Of a stretch of 64,000 bases of DNA, positions 25,224 to 33,362 are shown in pieces. Numbering within the stretch: position 1 is the first letter of the stretch; each line of letters starts with the position of its first letter. Location of the stretch: positions 11,602-75,601 of the forward strand of contig JBAQQB010000208.1 of NCBI GenBank assembly GCA_049306275.1. The letters run 5' to 3'. The DNA comes from JADJTT01 sp049306275. Its GTDB lineage: Bacteria > Bacteroidota > Bacteroidia > Chitinophagales > Saprospiraceae. A program made the position numbers and the translations under genes. The notes under the pieces are model-generated. The model saw only the letters and a program-made list of their open reading frames with translations. It was not told where the DNA came from and did no database searches.

Positions 25224-25820
25224 ATGAAGAGATACATTTTTACCACTACATTTCTATGTCTGGCTTTTTTGGGGATGTCGCAATCCCTGACTATTTAGGG
25301 GTTTAACCAGACGCGGTTGCAGCGGCAGAAAACGGCCATGACCATTTTGGGGACCTGGGCGGTGGGCAACATCGCGGCGGGCGCTATTTTGCAGGGGCGG
25401 GCGGAAGGCAGCGACAAGTATTTCCACCAGATGAACATCGGCTGGAATGCCGTCAATTTGGCGATTGCGGGATTGGGGTATTGGGGCGTGATGCGGATGG
25501 ACCCGGCGGGGATGAGCGCCTGGGAGAGCGTGGACAGCCACTACGGGTTTCAGAAAATACTGCTTTTTAACGCGGGCTTGGACGTGGGCTACATGCTCGG
25601 CGGGGCCTGGCTGATGGAGCGGGCGAAGAACACGCCGCTGGAGAAGAACCCGGAACGGCTAAAGGGATTCGGGCAATCGATCGTGTTGCAGGGGGCCTTT
25701 TTGTTCCTGTTCGATCTGGGCACTTACCTCTGGCTATCCTCCTCGAACGGGCAGATACCGGAATTGCTGGGGCATGTGGGTCCGGCGAGCCAGGGAATCG
25801 GGTTGAGTTTGAGGTGGTGA
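25224..25820 (+). pseudogene. Small secreted/membrane protein (DUF6992-like) interrupted by an in-frame TAG
   Basis: From ATG 25224 the frame reads a full signal peptide, MKRYIFTTTFLCLAFLGMSQ SLTI, then TAG at 25296-25298, and continues in the same frame as GFNQTRLQRQKTAMTILGTW and on for 166 more codons with several hydrophobic helices (AVGNIAAGAILQG, LNAGLDVGYMLGGAWLM). So signal and mature parts are intact but separated by one amber codon. A TTG at 25317 could restart translation without the signal. The body resembles a small Bacteroidota family I recall as DUF6992. It could be a recent nonsense mutation (CAG or TCG to TAG), read-through, or a sequence error. Confidence 0.75.
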
Positions 25821-25846
25821 GATAGTAGAATAACCCAACCATTCAC

Positions 25847-25861
25847 TATATTTGCGCGGTG
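25847..25861 (+). promoter_or_regulatory. TAnnTTTG box directly before the DUF1599 gene
   Basis: TATATTTG at 25847-25854 is a perfect -7 box, but the GTG start is at 25859, so the transcript would be leaderless or nearly so. A clear -33 TTTG was not found. Confidence 0.35.
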
Positions 25862-26407
25862 GAAAAGACCCTCGAGCAATACAACCAGATCATTGAACGC
25901 TGTAAAGAGATCTTCCTCGCGAAGACAGCTGATTACGGGACCGCATGGCGCATCCTGCGCCTGCCGTCGCTGACGGATCAGCTATTTATCAAGGCCAGCC
26001 GGATCCGCAGCATCGAAGAAAAGGGGGTGCAGAAAGTCGGCGACTCGGTCGAGAACGAGTTCATCGGCCTGGTCAATTACAGCATCATCGCCCTCATCCA
26101 GCTCACCTTATCCGACAACGACCCGATGGAACTGCCGGCCGAAGACCTGCGCAAGCGATACGACGAAGAAGTCCGTATCACGCGCGACCTCATGGCCGAC
26201 AAAAACCACGACTACGGCGAGATCTGGCGCGACATGCGCGTCAGCTCCCTGACCGATATCATCCTGATGAAGATCCTGCGCATCAAGCAGATCGAAGACA
26301 ATCAGGGCAAAACTCTTATTTCCGAAGGCCTTGACGCGAATTACAGAGACATTGTGAATTATGCGGTATTTGCCTTGATAAAATTAGGTGAGGAGGTGAG
26401 AAGATGA
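25859..26407 (+). CDS. Tandem DUF1599 protein (nucleotide-modification-associated domain)
   Basis: A 182-residue protein starting at GTG. Two copies of the DUF1599 unit are clear: CKEIFLAKTADYGTAWRILR with KASRIRSIEEKG, and RDLMADKNHDYGEIWRDMRV with KILRIKQIEDNQ. Both end in a short helix (LVNYSIIALIQL, IVNYAVFALIKL). No in-frame ATG lies near the start and the domain begins at once, so GTG is well supported. The last codons (GEEVRR) and stop come from a GGTGAGAAG word repeat. In Bacteroidota this family usually lies beside the BT_3928-type gene, as here. Its biochemical role is not known. Confidence 0.88.
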   Translation: MEKTLEQYNQIIERCKEIFLAKTADYGTAWRILRLPSLTDQLFIKASRIRSIEEKGVQKVGDSVENEFIGLVNYSIIALIQLTLSDNDPMELPAEDLRKRYDEEVRITRDLMADKNHDYGEIWRDMRVSSLTDIILMKILRIKQIEDNQGKTLISEGLDANYRDIVNYAVFALIKLGEEVRR

Positions 26408-26465
26408 GAAGAGGAAGACATTCAAACAACCCAATACCCCAACAACCTAACAACCCCAAAAAATA
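26388..26465. repeat. GTGAGAAG words followed by an AACAACCC-type block
   Basis: A GTGAGGAG-GTGAGAAG-ATGAGAAG run overlaps the DUF1599 stop codon, and after a short gap a CCCAA/CAACA-rich block (26436-26459), the complement of the TTGTTGGG words seen elsewhere, follows. Confidence 0.65.
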
Positions 26466-26503
26466 AACTATTGACCTCATAAACTCATAAACTAAAAACA
26501 GAT

Positions 26504-27985
26504 ATGTCTCTAGCTACAATGGTCTTAATGATAGCCGCCATCGGATTGGTTTGGACCCTGGTGGTGGCTTTTGGCTTTCGGGCGCATAAAAACTGGCTGG
26601 TATCCTTTTTGCAGAGTTTTGCGGGCGCCCTGTTCGTGTTTTCGGGAGCGGTGAAGGCGGTCGACCCGCTGGGTACGGCTTACAAGATGGAGCAGTACTT
26701 TGCCGAGTTCGAATCGCTTTTCCAGGGAACCTGGTTTTCCTTTATCAGCCCCATATTTCCGCGCCTTTCGGCATCGTCCGACACCTTTTCGGTGGTGATG
26801 ATCGTGTTTGAGATCGTGCTGGGCTTCATGCTGCTCATCGGCGCGAGGCCGAAGCTGACGGCCTGGCTGTTTTTCCTGCTGATCGTCTTTTTCCTCATTC
26901 TGACCGGTTTTACCTACCTGACAGGCTATGTGCCTTTTGGCGTCAATTTCTTCGAATTCGGAAAATGGGGAGAATTTCAGGAAAGCAACATGAAGGTAAC
27001 CGACTGCGGCTGCTTTGGCGACTTTGTAAAGCTCAAGCCATTTACCTCGTTCATGAAAGATGTTGTGCTGCTCGTACCGGCATTGGTATTCCTTTTCGCC
27101 ACCAAGCAGATGCACCGGATATTCACGCCCCTGGGCCGTTCGGCCATCGTGTGGGTATCGACTATCGGCCTGGTCATCTACTGCCTGAGCAACTACGCAT
27201 GGAACGAGCCCCATTGGGACTTCCGCCCCTTCAAGGAAGGCGCCAACATCGCCGAGCGCAGAGCACTGGAGGAAGAAGCCATGGGCAACGTGAAGATCCT
27301 GGCCTATAAGATCACCAACAAGCAGACCGGCGAGGTGCAGGAGATTCCCTACGACGAATACATGAAGCGTTTTGCGGAGTTCCCAAAGGAACAGTACGAT
27401 TTTGAGCAGATCAAATCCGAGCCCGAGATACAGCCCACCAAGATCAGCGAATTCGACATCGAGGATCAGGACGGCAACATGGTAAGCGAAGAATTGCTGG
27501 CCGACCCGGGCTACACCCTGATGATCGTGGCCACCAAGCTGCCCTATGAGAGCATGACGGCTGTCACCACGGTTATGGATTCGATCTGGCTGGTCGACAC
27601 CGTGCGCTTGGAGGGAAGCGATTCCGTCAGCCTGGTGCGCCGCCTCGACAAGGTGACACCTCGTGAAATGGAGGAAGCGAAGTACGCCTTCGACGAAAAA
27701 TACGTCAAATACTACACCGAAAAAGTCAACCCGCTGGCGGAAGCCGCTGAAAAGGCCGGCTGGAAGGTTTTCGCAGTGACATCCTACGGCGACCCCGGCA
27801 TGATCGACAACTTCCGCCACACGGCCCAGACCGCCTATCCTTTCCACCTGGCCGACGACATCCTGCTCAAAACCATCATCCGCTCCAACCCCGGCATCGT
27901 GATCTGGAAAAACGGCGTCATTTTGAAGAAATGGCATTTCCGGAAGCTGCCGAAGGCGGAGAAGGTGATGGAGAAGTTTAATTAG
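26504..27985 (+). CDS. BT_3928-family DoxX-like membrane protein
   Basis: A 493-residue protein. The N-terminal DoxX/MauE-like domain has five or so membrane helices, with LQSFAGALFVFSGAVKAVDP and the cysteine motif KVTDCGCFGDFVKLKP. The C-terminal half is soluble and ends in a thioredoxin-like stretch (GWKVFAVTSYGDPGMIDNFR, NPGIVIWKNGVILKKWHFRK) that lacks a CxxC. This architecture and the position after DUF1599 match the Bacteroidota family named after BT_3928. MauE/DoxX proteins take part in disulfide or quinone redox chemistry; the role here is unproven. Confidence 0.87.
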   Translation: MSLATMVLMIAAIGLVWTLVVAFGFRAHKNWLVSFLQSFAGALFVFSGAVKAVDPLGTAYKMEQYFAEFESLFQGTWFSFISPIFPRLSASSDTFSVVMIVFEIVLGFMLLIGARPKLTAWLFFLLIVFFLILTGFTYLTGYVPFGVNFFEFGKWGEFQESNMKVTDCGCFGDFVKLKPFTSFMKDVVLLVPALVFLFATKQMHRIFTPLGRSAIVWVSTIGLVIYCLSNYAWNEPHWDFRPFKEGANIAERRALEEEAMGNVKILAYKITNKQTGEVQEIPYDEYMKRFAEFPKEQYDFEQIKSEPEIQPTKISEFDIEDQDGNMVSEELLADPGYTLMIVATKLPYESMTAVTTVMDSIWLVDTVRLEGSDSVSLVRRLDKVTPREMEEAKYAFDEKYVKYYTEKVNPLAEAAEKAGWKVFAVTSYGDPGMIDNFRHTAQTAYPFHLADDILLKTIIRSNPGIVIWKNGVILKKWHFRKLPKAEKVMEKFN

Positions 27986-27995
27986 GCCTTAAACC

Positions 27996-28040
27996 AGTTG
28001 AGAGTTGAGAGTCTCCACTCTCCACTCTCAACTCTCAACT
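27996..28040. repeat. AGTTGAGA-word hairpin in the nusB leader
   Basis: AGTTGAGAGTTGAGAGT (27996-28012) and ACTCTCAACTCTCAACT (28024-28040) are perfect 17-bp arms around an 11-nt loop. The right arm ends 8 nt before the nusB ATG and there is no T run, so it is not a standard terminator. Confidence 0.9.
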
Positions 28041-28048
28041 AAGAAAAA

Positions 28049-28987
28049 ATGCTGAGCCGAAGGAACGTACGCATCAAAGTCATGCAAGTGCTCTATGCCA
28101 TGAGCAGGGATGAAGACCTGAGCATAGAGGCCTGTCTTACACAATACCGCCAAAGCGTCAACCGCTCCTTCGAGCTGTATCTGTTCAACCTGTGGCAGCT
28201 GCTGCAGGCGGCGCTCTACGCCAGGGAGGATCTTGCCCGGCGCAGGGCCAAACACCTTCCTTCTGACGAGGACAAGCGATTCACCGCCAAATTGTGCGAC
28301 AACCCGCTGACGCGCTCCCTGCTCGACAATACCGAACTGCTCAAGTACGTCAAGGCCTACCACGTCGACGAGAAAATGGACGAGGACATCGCGCGGACCC
28401 TCTACGTCGATTTCGCCAAGACGGACGATTATCCGGCCTACCTGACCCAACAGGAGTCGAACGGCGAGGATCACACCCACGCCCTGCTTCAGTTGTACAA
28501 AACCTGCGTCAACAACGAGGTGTTCAACGACCGCATTGAAGACTATTTCCCCACCTGGACCGACGATAAGTCGCTCGTAGTGGGCAGCATTAAAAAGACC
28601 CTCAAGGCCCTCCCCGCCCCTGATGACTTCCTGCACGAGTACATCCCCCCGCGGGAGACCACCCAGGAGTTTGGCGAGACCCTGCTCAAAGAAGTGCACC
28701 TCCAGGAAAAAGAGCTGATGGAGCTCATTGAGCCCGCGCTCAAGAACTGGGATGCCGAGCGCGTGGCCATCATCGACATGATCCTGATCAAGATGGCGCT
28801 GGTCGAGCTGATGTCATTCCCCACCATCCCTACCAAGGTGACCATCAACGAGTTTGTGGAAATATCGAAGATGTACAGCACCGACAAGAGCAAGGATTTC
28901 ATCAACGGCATCCTGGACCGGCTGATGAAGAAGCTTCAGAAAGAAGGTAAAATCCAAAAAGAAGGCAGAGGGCTCATCGAAGACTAG
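28049..28987 (+). CDS. nusB: Transcription antitermination factor NusB
   Basis: A 312-residue protein of the long Bacteroidota type. It starts MLSRRNVRIKVMQVLYAMSR, the RNA-binding arginine-rich N-terminus, and ends with the core NusB helices: NWDAERVAIIDMILIKMALV, IPTKVTINEFVEISKMYSTD and KDFINGILDRLMKKL. The middle ~150 residues are an extension not found in E. coli NusB. It binds boxA RNA with NusE to prevent early termination in rRNA operons. Confidence 0.93.
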   Translation: MLSRRNVRIKVMQVLYAMSRDEDLSIEACLTQYRQSVNRSFELYLFNLWQLLQAALYAREDLARRRAKHLPSDEDKRFTAKLCDNPLTRSLLDNTELLKYVKAYHVDEKMDEDIARTLYVDFAKTDDYPAYLTQQESNGEDHTHALLQLYKTCVNNEVFNDRIEDYFPTWTDDKSLVVGSIKKTLKALPAPDDFLHEYIPPRETTQEFGETLLKEVHLQEKELMELIEPALKNWDAERVAIIDMILIKMALVELMSFPTIPTKVTINEFVEISKMYSTDKSKDFINGILDRLMKKLQKEGKIQKEGRGLIED

Positions 28988-29005
28988 GCCCCAAACAAAC
29001 GCTCC

Positions 29006-29947
29006 ATGAAAGCTCCCCACTGGACAATCATCCTGTTTGCCCTCCTGTTGCCTGTTGCCGCTTCGGCGCAGGCCCCCGGCAAGTTCCGCAAATCCGACCG
29101 CGACGGCGACGGCGTAAAAAACAAGCGCGACCACTGTCCGGATGAAGCTGGTCCTGCCGCCCTGTTCGGCTGCCCCGACCGCGACAGCGACGGTGTCATC
29201 GACAGCAAAGACCTTTGCCCGGATCAAGCCGGTCTGGAGTACCTGTTTGGCTGCCCCGACCGCGACGCCGACGGCATCAGCGATCTTTTTGACGAATGTC
29301 CGGACACGCCGGGCCTGGCAGAGCGAAAAGGCTGCCCCGACGCCGATATGGACGGTGTGGTCGACGACCTGGACCAGTGCCCCACGGAGCCCGGCAGCGA
29401 GAAAACCTTCGGCTGCCCCGACCGCGACGACGACGGCGTTGCCGACCGCGACGACGACTGCCCCGACCTGCCAGGCGAGGCCTCTGCTAAGGGCTGTCCC
29501 GACAGCGACGGCGACGGCATCGCCGACAATATGGACAAATGCCCGAACACGCCGGGTTTGGCGGAGCTGAATGGCTGTCCGGAGATACAGGCTGCCGACC
29601 GGGAGTTTTTGTACCGCTCGCGCGAGCGCCTGAAGTTCCAGCCCGGCACGGCCCTGCTGACCGAGGAAGGCCGGGCGTACATCGGAGAGTTGGCGTCCTT
29701 GCTGGCGCGCTATCCCGATTTCAAGGTGGAGATCTCCGTGCACATCGACCTGCAGGGCGACGCCGACGCAGGACAGAAGCTAACAGAGGTGCAGGCAGAT
29801 CTGTGCGCCAAACTGCTGGCGCAGAAAGGCATTGCTCCCGGGCGCATCAAAGCCCGAGGCTTTGGCGGCACGGCGCCGGTAGCGAGCAACCGGTATGCGG
29901 AGGGGCGGGAGAAGAACAGGCGGGTGGAGGTGGAGGTGGAGAATTAA
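29006..29947 (+). CDS. OmpA-family protein with six thrombospondin type 3 repeats
   Basis: A 313-residue protein with a signal peptide (MKAPHWTIILFALLLPVAASAQ). Six ~27-residue calcium-binding TSP3 units run from about residue 29 to 192, each with a D-x-D-x-D-G-V/I core and ending in GCP (for example DRDGDGVKNKRDHCPDE, DSDGDGIADNMDKCPN). The C-terminal OmpA domain (ADREFLYRSRERLKFQPGTA, GRIKARGFGGTAPVASNRYA, NRRVEVEVE) should bind peptidoglycan, though the usual LS..RA stretch is altered to LTEVQADLC. There is no N-terminal barrel. It lies 18 bp after nusB and abuts the convergent gene with a 1-bp gap. Confidence 0.9.
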   Translation: MKAPHWTIILFALLLPVAASAQAPGKFRKSDRDGDGVKNKRDHCPDEAGPAALFGCPDRDSDGVIDSKDLCPDQAGLEYLFGCPDRDADGISDLFDECPDTPGLAERKGCPDADMDGVVDDLDQCPTEPGSEKTFGCPDRDDDGVADRDDDCPDLPGEASAKGCPDSDGDGIADNMDKCPNTPGLAELNGCPEIQAADREFLYRSRERLKFQPGTALLTEEGRAYIGELASLLARYPDFKVEISVHIDLQGDADAGQKLTEVQADLCAKLLAQKGIAPGRIKARGFGGTAPVASNRYAEGREKNRRVEVEVEN

Positions 29948-29948
29948 T

Positions 29949-31529
29949 TCATTTCACCATAATCTTCCCCATCCTGAAATTGCTCTTCGCCAGCAAATTG
30001 GGCTTCAAAGCCACGAAGAAGAGCGACGACTCGTCGATCGGCGAACTGAGGTCGGCAACGAACAGCGACTCCACGTCCCTGGCTTCGAATAAGGGGGTGC
30101 GCTCCAGGTTTCCGTTGCTGTCGAGCGAGGTGACCACCGAAATGCCGTCCTGGAAATTGCTGACGTATCTGGTTCTTTCGCCGATGGGCTTTTTCAGGTT
30201 TTGCCGGTCTTCGTTATAGAAAAAGTAGGCCTTGTCCTTTCCCTGAATGGTGGCAAAGCCCAGGAAGAAATTAGTGTTATCCATGCGCTGCCGCTTGGGG
30301 ATGACCACGACGTCGTCGAGCTTGCCTTCCGGACCAAACAGCAGCACGATGATATCCCTGGAGTAAAAAACCGTGTGGGTAGTGTAGCCTGTGGTGGGGC
30401 TGCCTCTTTGATAAGTGACGCTGAAGTTCTCTTCTGCCGTGATGAACGTACTGCCATTTTCGAGAAAATGGACATCCTGAAAGCGAAAGGTGCCTTCCAG
30501 GCCTTCCTCCCCTTTCTTGCTGTCGGTATTATCATCACCCATGAGTTCAAGGTCTTTCGCCGAAAACTCCTCTTTTTGGGCCAACATCACCTCGCCATTG
30601 CCGGCAGACATTTTCATAAGGAAAGCTCCCCGCACAAGGCCTTTGAAATCATTGGAAAAAAAGCCCACCACACCAAGGTCGCCCTGCGGGGTGATCTCGA
30701 TGGAGGCGTCCTTGACGAAAGCGCCGGAGAGGTTGAGCCGGTATTCGCCGGGAGTGTCCTTTCCAGGTTCGAAATGCCAGACCGCCATCTGGTAGTTGGC
30801 TACGCGTTCACCAGCAACTTTTTTGGTCTCCTTGGCCTTGTCGCCCTCATAGATCTTGACCAGGACATAGACTGTGCCATCGTTGCCCAGGGCCATATCC
30901 CGGACGTCAACCTGTTTCTCCGTATAATCGAGTTTGAATTGCTTTTGCCAAATGGGCGCCAATTTCGCATCCCGCACATCGAAGAACATATCGATAGGCT
31001 GGTCTTCTCTTTTGCTGTCATAAAAAGCGCTAAAAAGCATGCTGGTAGTATCCTCCGATACCACCCACCAGGTATCGGGGACGCCGCGGCGCAATTCATA
31101 CCGGACCTTGGCAACTTCCAGGGGGTCGCTGGCGACACCCTCCCTGGAGATGGGCACAAACTGGTAAGTCATGAAGTCCGCTTTGTTATCCCATTTGCCG
31201 AGCAGCCAGGCGAAACTGCCTTTTAGATACTTCATACCAACGGTATAGACATTGGATTCACCGGATTGGAATTCCTTGCCGATCAGCAACTTGAAATCGG
31301 GGCTGTATTTCTCAAAAAGCAAGGTGGCGCCACCTCCAAATTTGGCCGCCAGACCGCTGGAATATTCGTAGAAATAGACATAATGGCCGGTAGCATCGGA
31401 ATATAAGTGTTTTTGAAAGACCTGCCGGGTAGGAAGCTTGAATTCGGGGCTCAATTCAACGGTAACATCCTGTCCATTGAGGAGGCTCAGGCAAAGGAGC
31501 AGCGGGAAGGAGATGAGGAAACGGAGCAT
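29949..31529 (-). CDS. Secreted protein of unknown function, probable beta-propeller
   Basis: A 526-residue protein with a signal peptide (MLRFLISFPLLLCLSLLNGQ). The rest is a series of short beta-rich segments with recurring patterns of the kind ALGNDGTVYVLVKIYEGDKA and FLENGSTFITAEENFSVTYQ, which suggests a propeller-like fold. I recognise no catalytic motif and no T9SS C-terminal domain. It is probably periplasmic or outer-membrane-associated. Similar ~500-residue proteins occur in Bacteroidota as hypotheticals. The stop codon is one base from that of the convergent OmpA-type gene. Confidence 0.8.
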   Translation of the reverse strand: MLRFLISFPLLLCLSLLNGQDVTVELSPEFKLPTRQVFQKHLYSDATGHYVYFYEYSSGLAAKFGGGATLLFEKYSPDFKLLIGKEFQSGESNVYTVGMKYLKGSFAWLLGKWDNKADFMTYQFVPISREGVASDPLEVAKVRYELRRGVPDTWWVVSEDTTSMLFSAFYDSKREDQPIDMFFDVRDAKLAPIWQKQFKLDYTEKQVDVRDMALGNDGTVYVLVKIYEGDKAKETKKVAGERVANYQMAVWHFEPGKDTPGEYRLNLSGAFVKDASIEITPQGDLGVVGFFSNDFKGLVRGAFLMKMSAGNGEVMLAQKEEFSAKDLELMGDDNTDSKKGEEGLEGTFRFQDVHFLENGSTFITAEENFSVTYQRGSPTTGYTTHTVFYSRDIIVLLFGPEGKLDDVVVIPKRQRMDNTNFFLGFATIQGKDKAYFFYNEDRQNLKKPIGERTRYVSNFQDGISVVTSLDSNGNLERTPLFEARDVESLFVADLSSPIDESSLFFVALKPNLLAKSNFRMGKIMVK

Positions 31530-31611
31530 TTTAAAAGGATTTCAAGGATTTTAATGAGTGAAAATAATTCCTTTTCTCGAAAAACAGATTATTTTGTAAA
31601 AAACACCTGAT

Positions 31612-32433
31612 ATGAGCTATTATGTATCCCTGCCAGGGGTTTGGAAGCTGCTGCTGTTGACCAGTTTGCTGGTTTCTTTTAACCTTTCACCGGTTTTAGG
31701 ACAAAAAGAGAAAGAAAAGCGCGATGTACAGATCATCGATTTTGGAGCGGATGATGAAAGAGATGGAGGAAAAAGGCGCGTGAATCACGGCCTGATTTTG
31801 AAGACCAATCCCATTTCGTTTTTATTTGGCCACCAGACACTTGAAGCGGAAAAAGAGCTCACCGACCTGATCAGTGTGCAGGGGGGCGTAGGGCTAACCT
31901 TTGCCGTGCAAGCCCTCGGCGATGTGGACCTCGAGTCCCTCTACGGCCTGGGGTGGGAAGGTATCCGCACTTACTGCCAAAGCGAGCAGTGGGTGCAGGA
32001 TTTTTGTGACGATTATGACGACTACACCTACCGGGAGCAAAAGACCGGGATAAAGTTCACCTTTTCACCCCGCTTGTTCTTCAACAATGAGGGGTTCGAG
32101 GGCTCCTACATCTCTCCAGCGATCACTTATTCGAGGCTCCGCTACCAGGTTCTTATGGCCGACGAAACTTTTTCACAGAATCCCCAGTACACGGGCCAGG
32201 ATTTTCAGCCGGAATTTGAAGCCTATACCGACTTTACGATCCGTTACGGTTATTCCATCCTCTTCGACAAGCTGACCGCCGAAGCCTTCGCGGGGATCGG
32301 TCTGCGCAAGCGCAAAGCCGAGCGGCAGGACCTGGGGCGGGACATCACTGGCGCCGTGCGCAACGGTATACGGCAGATCGAGGATTCGAACCTGCGGTTA
32401 GAGGCGGGACTCAGAATAGGGTTCCAGCTTTAG
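31612..32433 (+). CDS. Putative outer-membrane beta-barrel protein
   Basis: A 273-residue protein with a signal peptide ending near SPVLGQ. After a charged linker (KEKEKRDVQIIDFGADDERD) the sequence alternates hydrophobic residues in strand-like runs, such as GLILKTNPISFLFGHQTLEA and LTAEAFAGIGLRKRKAERQD, and ends LEAGLRIGFQL with an aromatic-rich terminal strand, as in small Bacteroidota barrels (DUF3575-like). No specific function can be given. The next gene encodes another barrel-like protein. Confidence 0.72.
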   Translation: MSYYVSLPGVWKLLLLTSLLVSFNLSPVLGQKEKEKRDVQIIDFGADDERDGGKRRVNHGLILKTNPISFLFGHQTLEAEKELTDLISVQGGVGLTFAVQALGDVDLESLYGLGWEGIRTYCQSEQWVQDFCDDYDDYTYREQKTGIKFTFSPRLFFNNEGFEGSYISPAITYSRLRYQVLMADETFSQNPQYTGQDFQPEFEAYTDFTIRYGYSILFDKLTAEAFAGIGLRKRKAERQDLGRDITGAVRNGIRQIEDSNLRLEAGLRIGFQL

Positions 32434-32502
32434 GTAGCAGCTTGAACATTTGAAAAAACTCCAACTCATTCTTTTAAACCTCCTCAAACTTTCAGTCAAG
32501 CT

Positions 32503-33249
32503 ATGAAAAAATCCACTTTCCTCCCCCTCCTCCTGGCCCTCCTCCCCTTCTGTCTCCAAGCCCAGAAGGATCAGAAGATCGCACTCGAAATCCGCGGCGG
32601 CACGAACTACGGCGACCCGAATTACGGCTACGAGTTGTTCGATTTTGAAAACTTCTTTCCCGTTGACGATTACACGAGTTTTCGCTCCGGCAACGGGCCT
32701 TTGTTGGGTTATCAGTTCGGCTTGGGGGCCGACTATCGCTTCCTCAGGCGCTTCACCCTTTTCGCAGGCGCCGACTATGTGCTGATGCGCAACTCGGTCG
32801 ACGGCGCTATCGACAACCGCAACCCGAATTCCACCAGGCCGCCCTCCAATGATTTCCCCATGCGGGCGGAGGGTTTTATTCACTATTCCTTCATCGACCT
32901 GCAAGCAGGTCTGGCATTTACTTTTAACGAAAGGATCGACAAGGGCCTTTACGCGGGGCTTACCCTCAACTACCTCCTGCCCCTGAACGTCGCCTGGCAG
33001 ATGGAGGTCGAATACGAGGCGGGCGCGACCGGCACGGAAGCCGATTTCGGCGAGTTGCAGGAGCCTGATTACAACGGCTTCGCCATGCTCGGCCTGGAGT
33101 TGGGCTACAAACTCCCCCTGCTCAAACGCGTCAGCCTGACGCCTTACGCCGCTTTCCGCTATGGGCTCAGCCCCTTCGTCGAAGAGCAGATCAATCCGAC
33201 GATGGGAGTGTTGGGACTGAAGGTAAAGCGGTGGTTTGGGGGGAAGTGA
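32503..33249 (+). CDS. Outer-membrane beta-barrel family protein
   Basis: A 248-residue protein with a signal peptide (MKKSTFLPLLLALLPFCLQAQ). EIRGGTNYGDPNYGYELFDF, YQFGLGADYRFLRRFTLFAG and LQAGLAFTFNERIDKGLYAG are barrel-like strands of the porin-family/OMP_b-brl type, closing on LGLKVKRWFGGK. It lies 69 bp after the previous barrel gene and is probably co-transcribed with it. The function is unknown. Confidence 0.78.
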   Translation: MKKSTFLPLLLALLPFCLQAQKDQKIALEIRGGTNYGDPNYGYELFDFENFFPVDDYTSFRSGNGPLLGYQFGLGADYRFLRRFTLFAGADYVLMRNSVDGAIDNRNPNSTRPPSNDFPMRAEGFIHYSFIDLQAGLAFTFNERIDKGLYAGLTLNYLLPLNVAWQMEVEYEAGATGTEADFGELQEPDYNGFAMLGLELGYKLPLLKRVSLTPYAAFRYGLSPFVEEQINPTMGVLGLKVKRWFGGK

Positions 33250-33362
33250 AAAAATAAAAGGACATCGGTGGCGAAACTTTTTTCAGAAATTTTGGGGAAT
33301 CCAATGTGATTATGCTCTAATTCAATAAGTCTGTCACATTTTTTAACCCCAAATTTCAACCA

